DNA from: Blastococcus sp. LR1
GTDB taxonomy: Bacteria > Actinomycetota > Actinomycetes > Mycobacteriales > Geodermatophilaceae
Length of the DNA stretch: 64,000 bases
Direction of reading: 5' to 3'
Assembly: GCF_020166105.1 (NCBI RefSeq)
Contig: NZ_JAIUJY010000007.1
Span: 1-64,000 of the forward strand
Position 1 is the first letter of the stretch; each line of letters begins with the position of its first letter. A model generated the notes under the pieces. That model saw nothing but the letters and a program-made list of their open reading frames with translations. It was not told where the DNA came from and did no database searches. The translations under genes and the position numbers were made by a program. This document shows, one piece after another, positions 1-9,670 of the stretch.

Positions 1-60
1 GGTATTACTTGGCACTGACTTTCGGCACGCTGTTGAGTTCTCAAGGAGCGGACGCGCAGA
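1..60 (-). promoter_or_regulatory. 16S rRNA operon leader (boxA-like antitermination region)
   Basis: Read on the minus strand, positions 46-31 give CCTTGAGAACTCAACA followed by GCGTGCCGAAAGTCAG. This is the conserved TTGAGAACTCAACAG..GTGCC leader element found just upstream of 16S rRNA genes in actinobacteria, where it acts as a Nus-factor boxA-type signal. The 16S gene itself would start a short distance to the left, outside the window, and be transcribed leftward. The recognition is from memory of the family and was not aligned. Confidence 0.72.
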
Positions 61-260
61 AACTCGACCCTCACGGGCTCCGTCACTGGCTGGATGTCCA
101 ACTCTACGCCGCTTCCAGAGCTTCCCCCGTGGGGGGCTCCTCAGTTTCCCTTGCGGGCTTCCGTGGGGCGCAGGGAGAACAGTACACCCCGAAAAGGGGT
201 CTCTGCAGGGGGGGTCCCCCGGGGGTGCCGGCGGGCCGTTGCCCGTGGCAAAAGCGCAGG
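61..260. other. gene-free stretch upstream of the rRNA leader
   Basis: No credible gene is seen. The stretch should hold the rRNA operon promoter (minus strand) and the end of the alkB-like transcript. A G/C-rich hairpin lies at 117-138 (five-base CCCCC/GGGGG arms inside GAGC..CTC) and a second short one at 186-200 (ACCCC, loop GAAAA, GGGGT). The minus-strand hexamer TAGAGT (revcomp of 101-106) is a possible -10, but no convincing -35 sits at the right distance, so no promoter is called. Confidence 0.4.
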
Positions 261-938
261 TCAGGCGACTCCACGCGGTCGGAACTGGACGCTCACCCGA
301 GGTCCGACCGCCTTCGTCGTCTTCGGGATGCAGTGCTCCCAGGTGCGCTGACAGGAGCCGCCCATGACGACCAGGTCGCCGTGGCCCAGGGGGAAGCGCA
401 GGGATTCACCGCCACCGACCGGCCTGAGCAGCAGCGGGCGCGGCGACCCGAAGGACACGATGGCGACCATCGTGTCCGTGGACCGGCCGCGGCCGATGCG
501 GTCGCCGTGCCAGGCGACGCTGTCGCGCCCGTCGCGGTAGAGGCACATGCCGGCGGAGACGAACGGTTCGCCAAGCTCCGGTCCGTAGTGCCGGTTCAGG
601 TCGTCGCGCGCCTCGGTCAGCAGCGCGTGCGGGAGCTGTTCGCTCCCGCCGTACCAGCGCAGCAGCCTGGGGACGGCGACCTCGCGCTCGTACATCTGCC
701 GGCGGTCCTCGCGCCAGCCGATGTCGCCGAGCAGGACCGCGAGCACCTCGTCGGAACCAGTGACCCAGCCGGGCAGGTGGTCCACCCAGGCGCCACGGCC
801 CAGCTGGTGGCGCACGACGGAGCGCAGCGGGCCGAGCGTGGCCTCTTCTGCGAGGTCCCACATGGAGGGCTGACTCGGCCCCGCCCAGAGGCTCGCCGCG
901 AGCGGGCGAGTGGCGAGGGGGGTGGGGTCCTTTCCCAT
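261..938 (-). CDS. AlkB-like 2-oxoglutarate/Fe(II)-dependent dioxygenase
   Basis: About 225 aa. Carries the AlkB-type iron ligands: H144-x-D146 in WHGDRIGR and a distal H202 in WEHCIPK, plus R214 and R220 in RVSVQFR, which bind 2-oxoglutarate and the substrate in this family. The predicted role is oxidative demethylation of alkylated bases in DNA or RNA. The ATG at 938 is preferred over the GTG at 947 because a TAGCGT box lies exactly 7 bases upstream of it, the spacing of a leaderless transcript. A 22-base palindrome overlaps the -35 region (see separate entry). It follows RecQ in the same direction but has its own promoter. The exact substrate cannot be read from the sequence. Confidence 0.88.
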   Translation of the reverse strand: MGKDPTPLATRPLAASLWAGPSQPSMWDLAEEATLGPLRSVVRHQLGRGAWVDHLPGWVTGSDEVLAVLLGDIGWREDRRQMYEREVAVPRLLRWYGGSEQLPHALLTEARDDLNRHYGPELGEPFVSAGMCLYRDGRDSVAWHGDRIGRGRSTDTMVAIVSFGSPRPLLLRPVGGGESLRFPLGHGDLVVMGGSCQRTWEHCIPKTTKAVGPRVSVQFRPRGVA

Positions 939-945
939 GCGGAGC

Positions 946-951
946 ACGCTA
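946..951 (-). promoter_or_regulatory. -10 box of leaderless alkB-like gene
   Basis: Minus strand TAGCGT, 7 bases before the ATG at 938. The spacing places the transcription start on the A of the start codon. It matches the TANNNT pattern seen before many starts in this window. Confidence 0.6.
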
Positions 952-958
952 CCCGGAG

Positions 959-980
959 TTTTCGCACATGTGTGCGAAAA
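959..980. promoter_or_regulatory. 22-bp palindrome, LexA-box-like operator before alkB-like gene
   Basis: Arms TTTTCGCACA and TGTGCGAAAA are perfect reverse complements separated by TG. The core TCGCACATGTGTGCGA matches the actinobacterial SOS box pattern TCGAACANNTGTTCGA at 12 of 14 defined positions, with two symmetric changes. It lies at the -35 position of the alkB-like promoter and 13 bases past the RecQ stop. It could instead be bound by another dimeric repressor. It is a poor candidate for a terminator because the arms are AT-containing with a 2-base loop. Confidence 0.55.
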
Positions 981-992
981 GCTGTGGACAAG

Positions 993-3215
<2,223 letters not shown>

Positions 3216-3222
3216 GGCGACG

Positions 3223-3228
3223 ACAGTA
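3223..3228 (-). promoter_or_regulatory. -10 box of leaderless recQ-like gene
   Basis: Minus strand TACTGT, 7 bases before the ATG at 3215. It supports a leaderless transcript and decides the start codon. Confidence 0.5.
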
Positions 3229-3295
3229 GGCATGCCGACCGACAGGGCGGGTGGCCGCGCGCGACCTGGGGACGGCGGTGGAGAATCCACAGGCG

Positions 3296-4141
3296 ATGGC
3301 ACAGGAACGGGCACACCAGGGTCAGCTGCCGGCCGACAACCACGTGCACACCCACTGGTCGTGGGACACGCCGGACTCGTCGACCATGCGGAAGGCCTGC
3401 GAGCGGGCGATCGCGCAGGGCCTGCCTGCCATCGCCTTCACCGAGCACCTGGACTTCACCGTCTGGCACGCCGAGGACCGGGCCACCGAGCAGGGGCTGG
3501 TCGACCGCCATCCGGCCCACCAGCTGCCCATCGACGTCGAGGGCTACTTCGCCGAGATCGCCGAGGTGCGCGACCGCTTCCCCGAGCTGCGCATCTGGTC
3601 GGGGATCGAGACCGGCGAGCCGCACCTGTTCGCAGCCAGCATCGCCAAGCACCTCGAGGACTCCCCGGTCGACCGGATCCTGGGCTCGCTGCACTCGCTC
3701 TCCGACGACGGCCGGCTGATCGGGGTGGGGCGGCTGCTGCACGTGGACGCCGACGCCACGATGCGCCGCTACCTCGGCGAGATGGTCGGGATGATCGAGA
3801 GCAGCGACGTCTTCCAGGTGCTGGCGCACGTGGACTTCCCGCGGCGGTACTGGCCCGGCGGCAGCCACCGGTACGTGGAGAAGGACTACGAGGAGGAGTA
3901 CCGCGCGGTGTTCCGCGCCCTGGCCGGCAGCGGTCGCGCGCTGGAGATCAACACCAGCAGCCCGCTGGCCTCCGCCGACCAGGTGCGCTGGTTCCGCGAG
4001 GAGGGTGGCGAGGCGGTCAGCTTCGGCAGCGACGCCCACGCGCCGGCCGCCGTCGGCCAGAAGTTCGACCTGGCCGTCGCGGTCGCCGAGGCGGCCGGCT
4101 TCCGGCCGGGGCGCGACCGCTTCGACTTCTGGCGCCGCTGA
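3296..4141 (+). CDS. PHP-domain phosphoesterase, histidinol-phosphatase (HisJ) family
   Basis: About 281 aa from the ATG at 3296 (an in-frame GTG at 3251 would add 15 residues with no family-like content). The N-terminal metal-binding motif DNHVHTHWSWD, the EHLD motif, the HVDFPRRYW segment and the late SDAHAP motif are the PHP-domain metal ligands. Family members hydrolyse phosphomonoesters such as histidinol phosphate. No his genes are nearby, so involvement in histidine synthesis is only a family-level guess. It is divergent from recQ and ends 3 bases before the convergent benE-type gene. Confidence 0.85.
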   Translation: MAQERAHQGQLPADNHVHTHWSWDTPDSSTMRKACERAIAQGLPAIAFTEHLDFTVWHAEDRATEQGLVDRHPAHQLPIDVEGYFAEIAEVRDRFPELRIWSGIETGEPHLFAASIAKHLEDSPVDRILGSLHSLSDDGRLIGVGRLLHVDADATMRRYLGEMVGMIESSDVFQVLAHVDFPRRYWPGGSHRYVEKDYEEEYRAVFRALAGSGRALEINTSSPLASADQVRWFREEGGEAVSFGSDAHAPAAVGQKFDLAVAVAEAAGFRPGRDRFDFWRR

Positions 4142-4144
4142 GCC

Positions 4145-5308
4145 TCACTCCGCAGCGGGGGACGGGCGGAGCCACGCCCACAGCGCCAGCCCCACGACCA
4201 GGGACCAGAAGGCCGAGCCGACGCCGCCGATCGTGATGCCGCTGACGGCGACCAGCAGGGTGGCGACGACAGGGATGCGGTCCTCGACCCGGGCCAGCGC
4301 GGCACCCAGGGACGCGGCCAGCACCGGCCACAACGCCAGACCCGCCGCCGCGGCGACGAGCCCGGCCGGCGCGACCGCGACGAGCGCCGCCGCGGCGGTC
4401 GACGCGACCGCGAGCCCGAGGTTCGCCAGCCCCGCGGTCCGCGCGGCGAGGTAGCGGCGCGCCGGATCGGCGTCCGCCTCCGGGCCGGCGGCCAGGGCGG
4501 CGCTGATCGCGGCCAGGTTGATCGCGTGACCGCCGAAGGGCGCGCCGAGCGCCGTCCCGACGCCGGTCACCGCCATGGCCGGCCGCCAGGGCGCGCGGAA
4601 GCCGTAGGACGCGAGCACCGCCATGCCGGGCACGTTCTGCGAGGCCATCGTGACGATGAACAGCGGCAGCGCGAGCCCGACGACGGCGATCGAGCCGAAG
4701 TCCGGCGTCGTCCACTCCAGCCCGGGAACCAGGGCCGCCGCGGCAACCCCGCCGTCGCGCACGGCCAGCCACCCGGTGAGCCCCAGGGTGACGACGAAGG
4801 CCGCCGGCACGGCCCAGCGCGGTGACACCCGCAGCAGGACTCCCCAGACCAGCAGCACCGGCACCACCAGCCAGGGGATCTCCAGCGCGGCGCGGACCGG
4901 CTGCAGGCAGAGCGGGACCAGGACGCCGGCCAGCATCGCCTGCGCGAGGACCGGCGGGATCGCGGCGATCGCCCGCCCGAGCCCGGGCCAGGCAGCGGTC
5001 AGCAGCACCAGCCCGCCGACGACGACGAACGCGGCGACGGCCACCGGCCAGGACGGGGCCGCGGCGCTCGCGAGCAGCGCCGCACCCGGGGTGGACCAGG
5101 CGACGGTGATCGGCATGCGCGTCCGCGAGGCCAGCAGGATCGTGCTCAGCCCCGTCGCCACCAGGAGGACCAGCAGACCCGAGGCGGCCTGCGACGGCGA
5201 GGCGCCCACGGCCCGCAGGCCGGTGAGGACCACGGCGAACGAGCTGAGGAACCCGACGAGCGCAGTCACCAGCCCCGCGACGGTCGTCGACGACGGGGCG
5301 GGAGGCAC
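4145..5308 (-). CDS. BenE-family benzoate/H+ symporter-like membrane transporter
   Basis: About 387 aa, nearly all hydrophobic, with roughly 11-12 predicted membrane helices. Segments such as ASQNVPGMAVLASYGFRAPW and GAPFGGHAINLAAISAALAAG are characteristic of the BenE family (aromatic acid/proton symport in known members). No benzoate catabolic genes are seen nearby, so the substrate is uncertain. The GTG at 5308 is preferred over the upstream GTG at 5338: TAGCGT lies 8 bases before it, and the divergent gene at 5356 has the same arrangement. Confidence 0.87.
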   Translation of the reverse strand: MPPAPSSTTVAGLVTALVGFLSSFAVVLTGLRAVGASPSQAASGLLVLLVATGLSTILLASRTRMPITVAWSTPGAALLASAAAPSWPVAVAAFVVVGGLVLLTAAWPGLGRAIAAIPPVLAQAMLAGVLVPLCLQPVRAALEIPWLVVPVLLVWGVLLRVSPRWAVPAAFVVTLGLTGWLAVRDGGVAAAALVPGLEWTTPDFGSIAVVGLALPLFIVTMASQNVPGMAVLASYGFRAPWRPAMAVTGVGTALGAPFGGHAINLAAISAALAAGPEADADPARRYLAARTAGLANLGLAVASTAAAALVAVAPAGLVAAAAGLALWPVLAASLGAALARVEDRIPVVATLLVAVSGITIGGVGSAFWSLVVGLALWAWLRPSPAAE

Positions 5309-5316
5309 GGCGCCGG

Positions 5317-5322
5317 ACGCTA
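5317..5322 (-). promoter_or_regulatory. -10 box of leaderless benE-type gene
   Basis: Minus strand TAGCGT, 8 bases before the GTG at 5308. It lies back to back with the TACGGT box of the divergent acetyltransferase, so the two promoters overlap in a 48-base interval. Confidence 0.5.
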
Positions 5323-5341
5323 GCCGAGCGGCGAGCACGCA

Positions 5342-5347
5342 TACGGT
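5342..5347 (+). promoter_or_regulatory. -10 box of leaderless acetyltransferase gene
   Basis: TACGGT, 8 bases before the GTG at 5356. It is divergent from the benE-type promoter. Confidence 0.5.
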
Positions 5348-5355
5348 GGGCGCCC

Positions 5356-5871
5356 GTGACCTCCTCCGTCCGGGCCGCGACCGAGGCCGATGCGGCGGCC
5401 TGCGCGGCGATCTACGCGCCGTACGTGACCGACACCGCGATCACCTTCGAGCTCGAGCCGCCGTCCACGGCGCAGATGGCCGAACGGATCGCCGCCGCGC
5501 ACGCCTGGCTGGTGCTCGAGGACGACGGCGTCGTCGTCGGGTACGCCTACGCCGGGCCCTACAAGGAGCGCGCCGCCTACCGGTGGTCCTGCGAGGTCAG
5601 CGTCTACCTGGACGGTGGACGACGACGGCGCGGCGGCGGGCGCGCGCTCTACGAGGCGCTGTTCGCGCGGCTGGCCGAGCGCGGCTTCCGCACCGCCGTC
5701 GCCGGCATGACGCTGCCCAACGAGCCGAGCGTCGGGCTGCACACGGCGATGGGGTTCGAGCCGATCGGCACCTATCGGCGGATCGGCTTCAAGCACGGGC
5801 GGTGGCGCGACGTCCTGTGGGCGCAGCGGGCACTCGGGTCCTACGACGAGGAGCCGGTGGAGCCGGCCTGA
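5356..5871 (+). CDS. GNAT N-acetyltransferase, phosphinothricin-acetyltransferase-like
   Basis: 171 aa, the usual length for the Pat/Bar group. Visible features are an IYAPYVTDTAITFE segment near the N-terminus, VYLDGGRRRRGGGRALYEAL (the acetyl-CoA pyrophosphate-binding loop, R/Q-x-x-G-x-G/A type), MTLPNEPSVGLHTAMGFE and a C-terminal KHGRWRDVLW typical of this group. Known relatives acetylate phosphinothricin or methionine sulfoximine and related amino acids. GTG start, no leader. The next gene is convergent and begins 2 bases after the stop. Confidence 0.88.
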   Translation: MTSSVRAATEADAAACAAIYAPYVTDTAITFELEPPSTAQMAERIAAAHAWLVLEDDGVVVGYAYAGPYKERAAYRWSCEVSVYLDGGRRRRGGGRALYEALFARLAERGFRTAVAGMTLPNEPSVGLHTAMGFEPIGTYRRIGFKHGRWRDVLWAQRALGSYDEEPVEPA

Positions 5872-5873
5872 GG

Positions 5874-7568
5874 TCAGGCCACGCGGCTGCGGAGGCGACC
5901 CGGCCGCGGGAGCGGCGTCGTGTAGTCGTCGACGTACGCGGCGCTCGCGCGGGGTGCGGGAACCGGCGGCTTCCCGCGGCGGGCGGGTGACCCGGGGACG
6001 ACGAACCGGTAGGTCGCGTCCACGTCGCGGACGGCGAAGGTGTCCTCGTCCTCGCCGGCGTGGTGCAGGACGACGGTGTCGAAGCGTTCGGCGACCCGGT
6101 GCAGGGACTCGGCGTCGGAGACGTCGATGACGGTGCCGGCCGTGGCGAAGGCGGCGACCGGAACGATCCGGTCGGCGTGGCGGAGCACGAACTCGTCGGC
6201 GGCGTCGCCGCGGCGGGACCGGCTGAGCCAGGCGCCGCCGGCCGCGACAGCGACGGCGAGGGCCAGGACGAGGACGGCGAGGCCGCGGGCCAGCCCGATA
6301 GGCACGGTGGCGCCGGCGACCGCGAAGGAGCGGGCGACGACCTCACCGGTCGCCACTTCGGTCTCGGTGGTGGTGTTCAGCACGACGTCGGCCTCACCGG
6401 CCAACCGGAGGGCGGTCGAGTCGAGGGCGAAAGCCAGCGTCTCCGGCCCCTTCGCCTCGAACCGGTTCCCCTGCACGGTTCCCGAGATCGCCGCGGTGGG
6501 CGTGATCCGCAGGATCGCGCCACCCCCGGAGCCGCCCACCTCCGCGTAGTGCTCGTCCAGCACCGACGTGGCGGCGGTCGCGTCGACGGCGACGCTGGCG
6601 GTCGCCGCGCCGTCCTGCAACGGGACCACCGGGCCGCTGTTCAGGTAGGCGCTCCAGCCGTCCGGCGCCTCGATGGAGACGTCCAGGCGGACGACGCCCT
6701 GGAGGTCCGCGACGCCCGGGCCGCTGACGTCGCTGGCGTAGGAGACGGTCAGGCTGTCGGCGAGCTTCGTCCACACTGTGTCACCGGTCTCGACGACGCC
6801 GGACGGATAGGTCGTGCCGCGTGCCGCGGTGCCGGAGTAGGAGAAGGTCCCCCGCTCGGTGACCGCGACGGAGTCGGTGCTCGACTCCGTCGAGGGGACG
6901 ACGAAGAGCGCCGCGGCCGCGAGAGCGGCCACGAGCGCGACGGACCCGGCGGCCACGGCGACCTGGCGGCCTCTCGCTCGCACGAGCACGGGGATGTCGC
7001 CGGAGGTCAGGCGCGGGACCGGCAGCGCCGGAACCGAGAGGGACGGAGCGGAGAAGGAGGGCATCGTGAACGCCGGAGCGCGGCGGCGTCGCGACCGGCG
7101 ACCCCTGCGCTCCTTGCCGGCCTTGGCCGAACCCACCACCAGAAGGGTGGCGAGGCCCACGACTCCGAGGGTCCACGGCGAGGTGAGCGTGTCGAGGACG
7201 TGGCCGCCGTTGGGAATGCGGAGGAACAGCGTGCCGAGGATGTCCTCGTCGGTCGGCCGGTCCTGGTCGAGCCAGGCGTTGTTGTCGCCCTGGGTGACGA
7301 AGCCCTCGGCGTCCGCGGACACGATCCGGTGCATGACGATCGTGTTCAGGGACTCGCTCCGGTAGGCGACGACGTCGCCGACCGAGTACGCGGCGGCCTC
7401 GCTCAGGACGGCGATGTCCCCGGAGGAGAAGCCCGGCTCCATGCTGGTGCCGTAGGTGGTGACGTACGTCGTGCCGCCCCCCAGCGACTGGGGCCAGAAG
7501 AGCCACAGGGTCGCGAGCACCAGCGCGGCTGCGGCGCTGGTGCTCGCGACTCGTGATGCGGCTGTCAT
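5874..7568 (-). CDS. SipW-type signal peptidase I fused to a DUF5305-like domain
   Basis: 564 aa. An N-terminal membrane helix (about 8-26) precedes the S26 peptidase motif YGTSMEPGFSSGD with Ser42, then VMHRIV with His80. A Ser/His pair rather than Ser/Lys marks the SipW/archaeal-ER class. QGDNNAWLDQDRPT and ILGT follow. A second helix (about 130-148) leads to a basic linker, a third helix (about 205-222), then a long beta-rich exterior segment resembling DUF5305 and a final helix near 435-450. It probably cleaves the signal peptide of the protein encoded immediately upstream. A 17-bp perfect hairpin sits inside its first 20 codons and a terminator-like hairpin lies just before it. DUF5305 is assigned from memory. 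Confidence 0.85.
   Translation of the reverse strand: MTAASRVASTSAAAALVLATLWLFWPQSLGGGTTYVTTYGTSMEPGFSSGDIAVLSEAAAYSVGDVVAYRSESLNTIVMHRIVSADAEGFVTQGDNNAWLDQDRPTDEDILGTLFLRIPNGGHVLDTLTSPWTLGVVGLATLLVVGSAKAGKERRGRRSRRRRAPAFTMPSFSAPSLSVPALPVPRLTSGDIPVLVRARGRQVAVAAGSVALVAALAAAALFVVPSTESSTDSVAVTERGTFSYSGTAARGTTYPSGVVETGDTVWTKLADSLTVSYASDVSGPGVADLQGVVRLDVSIEAPDGWSAYLNSGPVVPLQDGAATASVAVDATAATSVLDEHYAEVGGSGGGAILRITPTAAISGTVQGNRFEAKGPETLAFALDSTALRLAGEADVVLNTTTETEVATGEVVARSFAVAGATVPIGLARGLAVLVLALAVAVAAGGAWLSRSRRGDAADEFVLRHADRIVPVAAFATAGTVIDVSDAESLHRVAERFDTVVLHHAGEDEDTFAVRDVDATYRFVVPGSPARRGKPPVPAPRASAAYVDDYTTPLPRPGRLRSRVA
7510..7550 (-). promoter_or_regulatory. 17-bp perfect hairpin inside the start of the signal peptidase gene
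   Basis: Arms 7510-7526 and 7534-7550 are perfect reverse complements with a 7-base loop. They lie 18-58 bases into the mRNA of the signal peptidase, over codons 7-20. Such a stem would hinder ribosome progress or stop RNA polymerase, and probably lowers peptidase expression relative to its substrate. It may instead be a codon-level coincidence (alanine/serine-rich helix), though 17 perfect pairs make this unlikely. Confidence 0.6.
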
Positions 7569-7590
7569 GGAGGGGCACCGATCGTGGTTC

Positions 7591-7622
7591 GGGCGAGGCG
7601 GCTCCGAGGAGCCGCCTCGCCC
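7591..7622 (-). terminator. terminator-like hairpin between SipW-type substrate and peptidase
   Basis: A perfect 15-base inverted repeat with arms GGGCGAGGCGGCTCC (7591-7605) and its complement (7608-7622) lies 12 bases past the stop of the secreted-protein gene and 22 bases before the peptidase ATG. There is no U-tract, as is common in actinobacteria. It is likely a partial terminator that sets the ratio of the two proteins. Confidence 0.7.
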
Positions 7623-7634
7623 AGACGGAACTGC

Positions 7635-8033
7635 TTAGTTCGAGGTGACGGTCAGCGAGGTCTTGTCGAACGACGTGATCAGCGGCGGCGTTGTCAGCGT
7701 GCAGGTGACGAGGTTGTTGGCCGCCACGTAGCTGCAGGTGGAGGCGCCGTTGGAGATCGGGGTCGGGCTGCCACCCAGGCCGTACAGGGTCATCCGCGAC
7801 GACATCCCCGTGAGGTCCTCGGTCACGGTGAAGGCCACGCTCTGCAGCCGCGCGCCGTCGGCGGCGGTCGGGGCGTAGGCGATGTTGGTGACCGTCACAC
7901 CGGAGGTGGTCAGCTCGCCGTAACCGGCGACGTTGTTGTCCACCGTGATGGTGTTGCTGGCGGTGAAGGCGGAGGTCGTGAGGCCGGCAGCGGCAACCGC
8001 GACTCCGGCGAGCAGAACGCGCGACTTGCGCAT
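7635..8033 (-). CDS. secreted protein with SipW-dependent-type signal peptide
   Basis: 132 aa. The N-terminus MRKSRVLLAGVAVAAAGL followed by TTSAFTASNTITVDNN has the shape of the SipW-cognate signal peptide seen in TasA/camelysin-like proteins: basic start, Ala-rich helix, then an AFTA-N type cleavage region. The mature part is beta-strand-rich with two Cys (CSYVAANNLVTC) that could form a disulfide. ATG at 8033 with AAAGGA upstream. The adjacent signal peptidase of the matching class supports export and processing. A matrix or surface fibre role is an inference from TasA, not shown by sequence similarity that I can see. Confidence 0.75.
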   Translation of the reverse strand: MRKSRVLLAGVAVAAAGLTTSAFTASNTITVDNNVAGYGELTTSGVTVTNIAYAPTAADGARLQSVAFTVTEDLTGMSSRMTLYGLGGSPTPISNGASTCSYVAANNLVTCTLTTPPLITSFDKTSLTVTSN

Positions 8034-8276
8034 TGCCTGTGTCCTTTTCTCTCAGCGGCCTGGCCCGCCCGGGTGCTGGTCACTCGGGTCATCGGCACTG
8101 GCCAGTCGTTCGACAACCAAGTCTTCGGCAACGCCCGCCGCATTCTTAACTCTTGTCCCAAAAGAAACTCGAGTCTCCGAGTCGACATCGAAAAGGCGAC
8201 GACCTCCACCATTCCCGGAATGGTCTCGGCCGCCTATCGCACGGCGCGCCCGCCCCTGATCTCGGGCCGGGCGACC
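8034..8276. other. divergent promoter region
   Basis: The region between the secreted-protein gene (minus) and the chemoreceptor-like gene (plus). It contains a locally AT-richer patch at 8140-8200 and a perfect palindrome at 8209-8223. No gene is seen. Confidence 0.5.
8209..8223. promoter_or_regulatory. palindrome CCATTCCCGGAATGG, possible operator
   Basis: A perfect 7-base inverted repeat around a central C in the divergent region. Its binding protein is unknown. It is about 175 bases upstream of the secreted-protein start and about 125 upstream of the chemoreceptor start. Confidence 0.4.
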
Positions 8277-8282
8277 TACGGT
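8277..8282 (+). promoter_or_regulatory. -10 box for chemoreceptor-like gene
   Basis: TACGGT, giving a leader of about 60 bases. A strong AGGAGG ribosome site at 8335-8340, 9 bases before the GTG at 8350, fixes that start and excludes the in-frame GTG at 8281. Confidence 0.45.
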
Positions 8283-8349
8283 GTTCCGGAACCTCCCCGC
8301 CTGCCGGCGGCGCGCGGTGCCCGAGGTCGGACGTAGGAGGAATCAGGTC

Positions 8350-9594
8350 GTGCGCTCGTCGACGTCGCAGGCACCGGTCGCGCCTGCACTCCCCGCTGCC
8401 CCTCCGCGGGCGACCGCGCCCCGGCGGGTCACCGAGCGGGACACGAGCATGGAGGCCGCCGCCCAGCAGGCCGGCGTCCTCGCCCAGGCCTCCCGCGAGG
8501 TCTCCGACACCTCCCGCGAGGCAGCCGCGTCGCTCTCCGAGCTGCGGTCGGCCATCGGCGACATCTCGGCGAGCACCAGCCGCGCCTCCGCGGTCGCGAT
8601 CGAGGCCGTGCGGGACGCGCAGGCGGTCGACGAGCGGATCGCCGCGCTGCAGACGGCGAGTGAGTCGATCACCCAGTTCGTCCGCATGATCACCGCGATC
8701 AGCCAGCAGAGCCGCTTCCTGGCGCTGAACGCCTCCGTCGAGGCCACCCGCGCCGGCGAGCTGGGCCGCGGCTTCGCGGTCGTCGCCGACGAGGTGAAGG
8801 AGCTCGCCACCCGCACCGCGCAGGCCGCGCAGGACATCGACGCGCAGATCAAGGCCGTGCAGAAGGAGACCGCGCAGGCGGTCGCGGTGATCTCGCGGAT
8901 CACCGGCACGCTCGGATCGATCGCCGACGCACAGGACTCCATCGCCGCCGCCGTCGAGCAGCAGCGGGCCGCCACCGAGCGGGTGGTGGAGAACGTCGAC
9001 CGGGCCGCCAGCGGCTCGGCGCGCATCACCGACGCCGTCGCCCAGCTCGCCGAGAGCCAGCGGGTGGTCTACGTCCGGCGGGCACTCGGCATCGCCGAGC
9101 AGCAGCTCGCCGAACTGGGCGGCGCCCGGCTCGGCGGGGTCCGCTCGCCGGTGAGCGTGAAGGACCAGGCCACCGGGGCGACGCACACCGCCGAGCTGGC
9201 CGACGTCCTCATCGGCGAGGCTCCCCTCGAGCGCAACGACGATCCCCGCCGGCCGACACCGCTGGTCGACGAGGTCGTGCGCCAGGTGGGCGGCAGCTGC
9301 ACGGTGTTCCAGCGCCTGGACGACCAGGGCAGCATGGTCCGGGCCGCCACGACGGTGCTCAACCCCGCCGGCCGGCGGAACATCGGCACCTACATCGCCC
9401 GGACCAACGCCGACGGGACGCCGAACCCGGTGCTCGCCGCGGTCCTCGGCGGAAGGGTCTTCACCGGCGAGGCGACAGTCGCCGGCCGGCAGTACTTCAC
9501 CGCCTACGCCGGCCTGCACGACGACGCAGGCGCACTGATCGGCATGCTCTACGTCGGCCTGCCCCTGGACTCGATGCCGGGCTCCGCGGGCTGA
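8350..9594 (+). CDS. soluble methyl-accepting chemotaxis-like protein with C-terminal Cache-type sensor
   Basis: About 414 aa. After a Pro/Ala-rich N-terminus there is a long coiled-coil (about 30-240) with the receptor hairpin tip [19 protein letters not shown] and [19 protein letters not shown], which contacts CheA/CheW in classical receptors. The sensor-like domain follows at the C-terminus (about 290-410: [44 protein letters not shown]) and resembles the Cache_3/Cache_2 group, normally periplasmic and N-terminal. No membrane segment is visible, so the protein should be cytoplasmic with reversed domain order. No che genes are in the window. Confidence 0.85.
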   Translation: MRSSTSQAPVAPALPAAPPRATAPRRVTERDTSMEAAAQQAGVLAQASREVSDTSREAAASLSELRSAIGDISASTSRASAVAIEAVRDAQAVDERIAALQTASESITQFVRMITAISQQSRFLALNASVEATRAGELGRGFAVVADEVKELATRTAQAAQDIDAQIKAVQKETAQAVAVISRITGTLGSIADAQDSIAAAVEQQRAATERVVENVDRAASGSARITDAVAQLAESQRVVYVRRALGIAEQQLAELGGARLGGVRSPVSVKDQATGATHTAELADVLIGEAPLERNDDPRRPTPLVDEVVRQVGGSCTVFQRLDDQGSMVRAATTVLNPAGRRNIGTYIARTNADGTPNPVLAAVLGGRVFTGEATVAGRQYFTAYAGLHDDAGALIGMLYVGLPLDSMPGSAG

Positions 9595-9670
9595 AGGCCG
9601 ACTCGCGGCGTCGTCTAGGTTGGGGCCCGGATCGACAGCAGCCATGGGTGCCGGACCGGACGAGGGGAAC

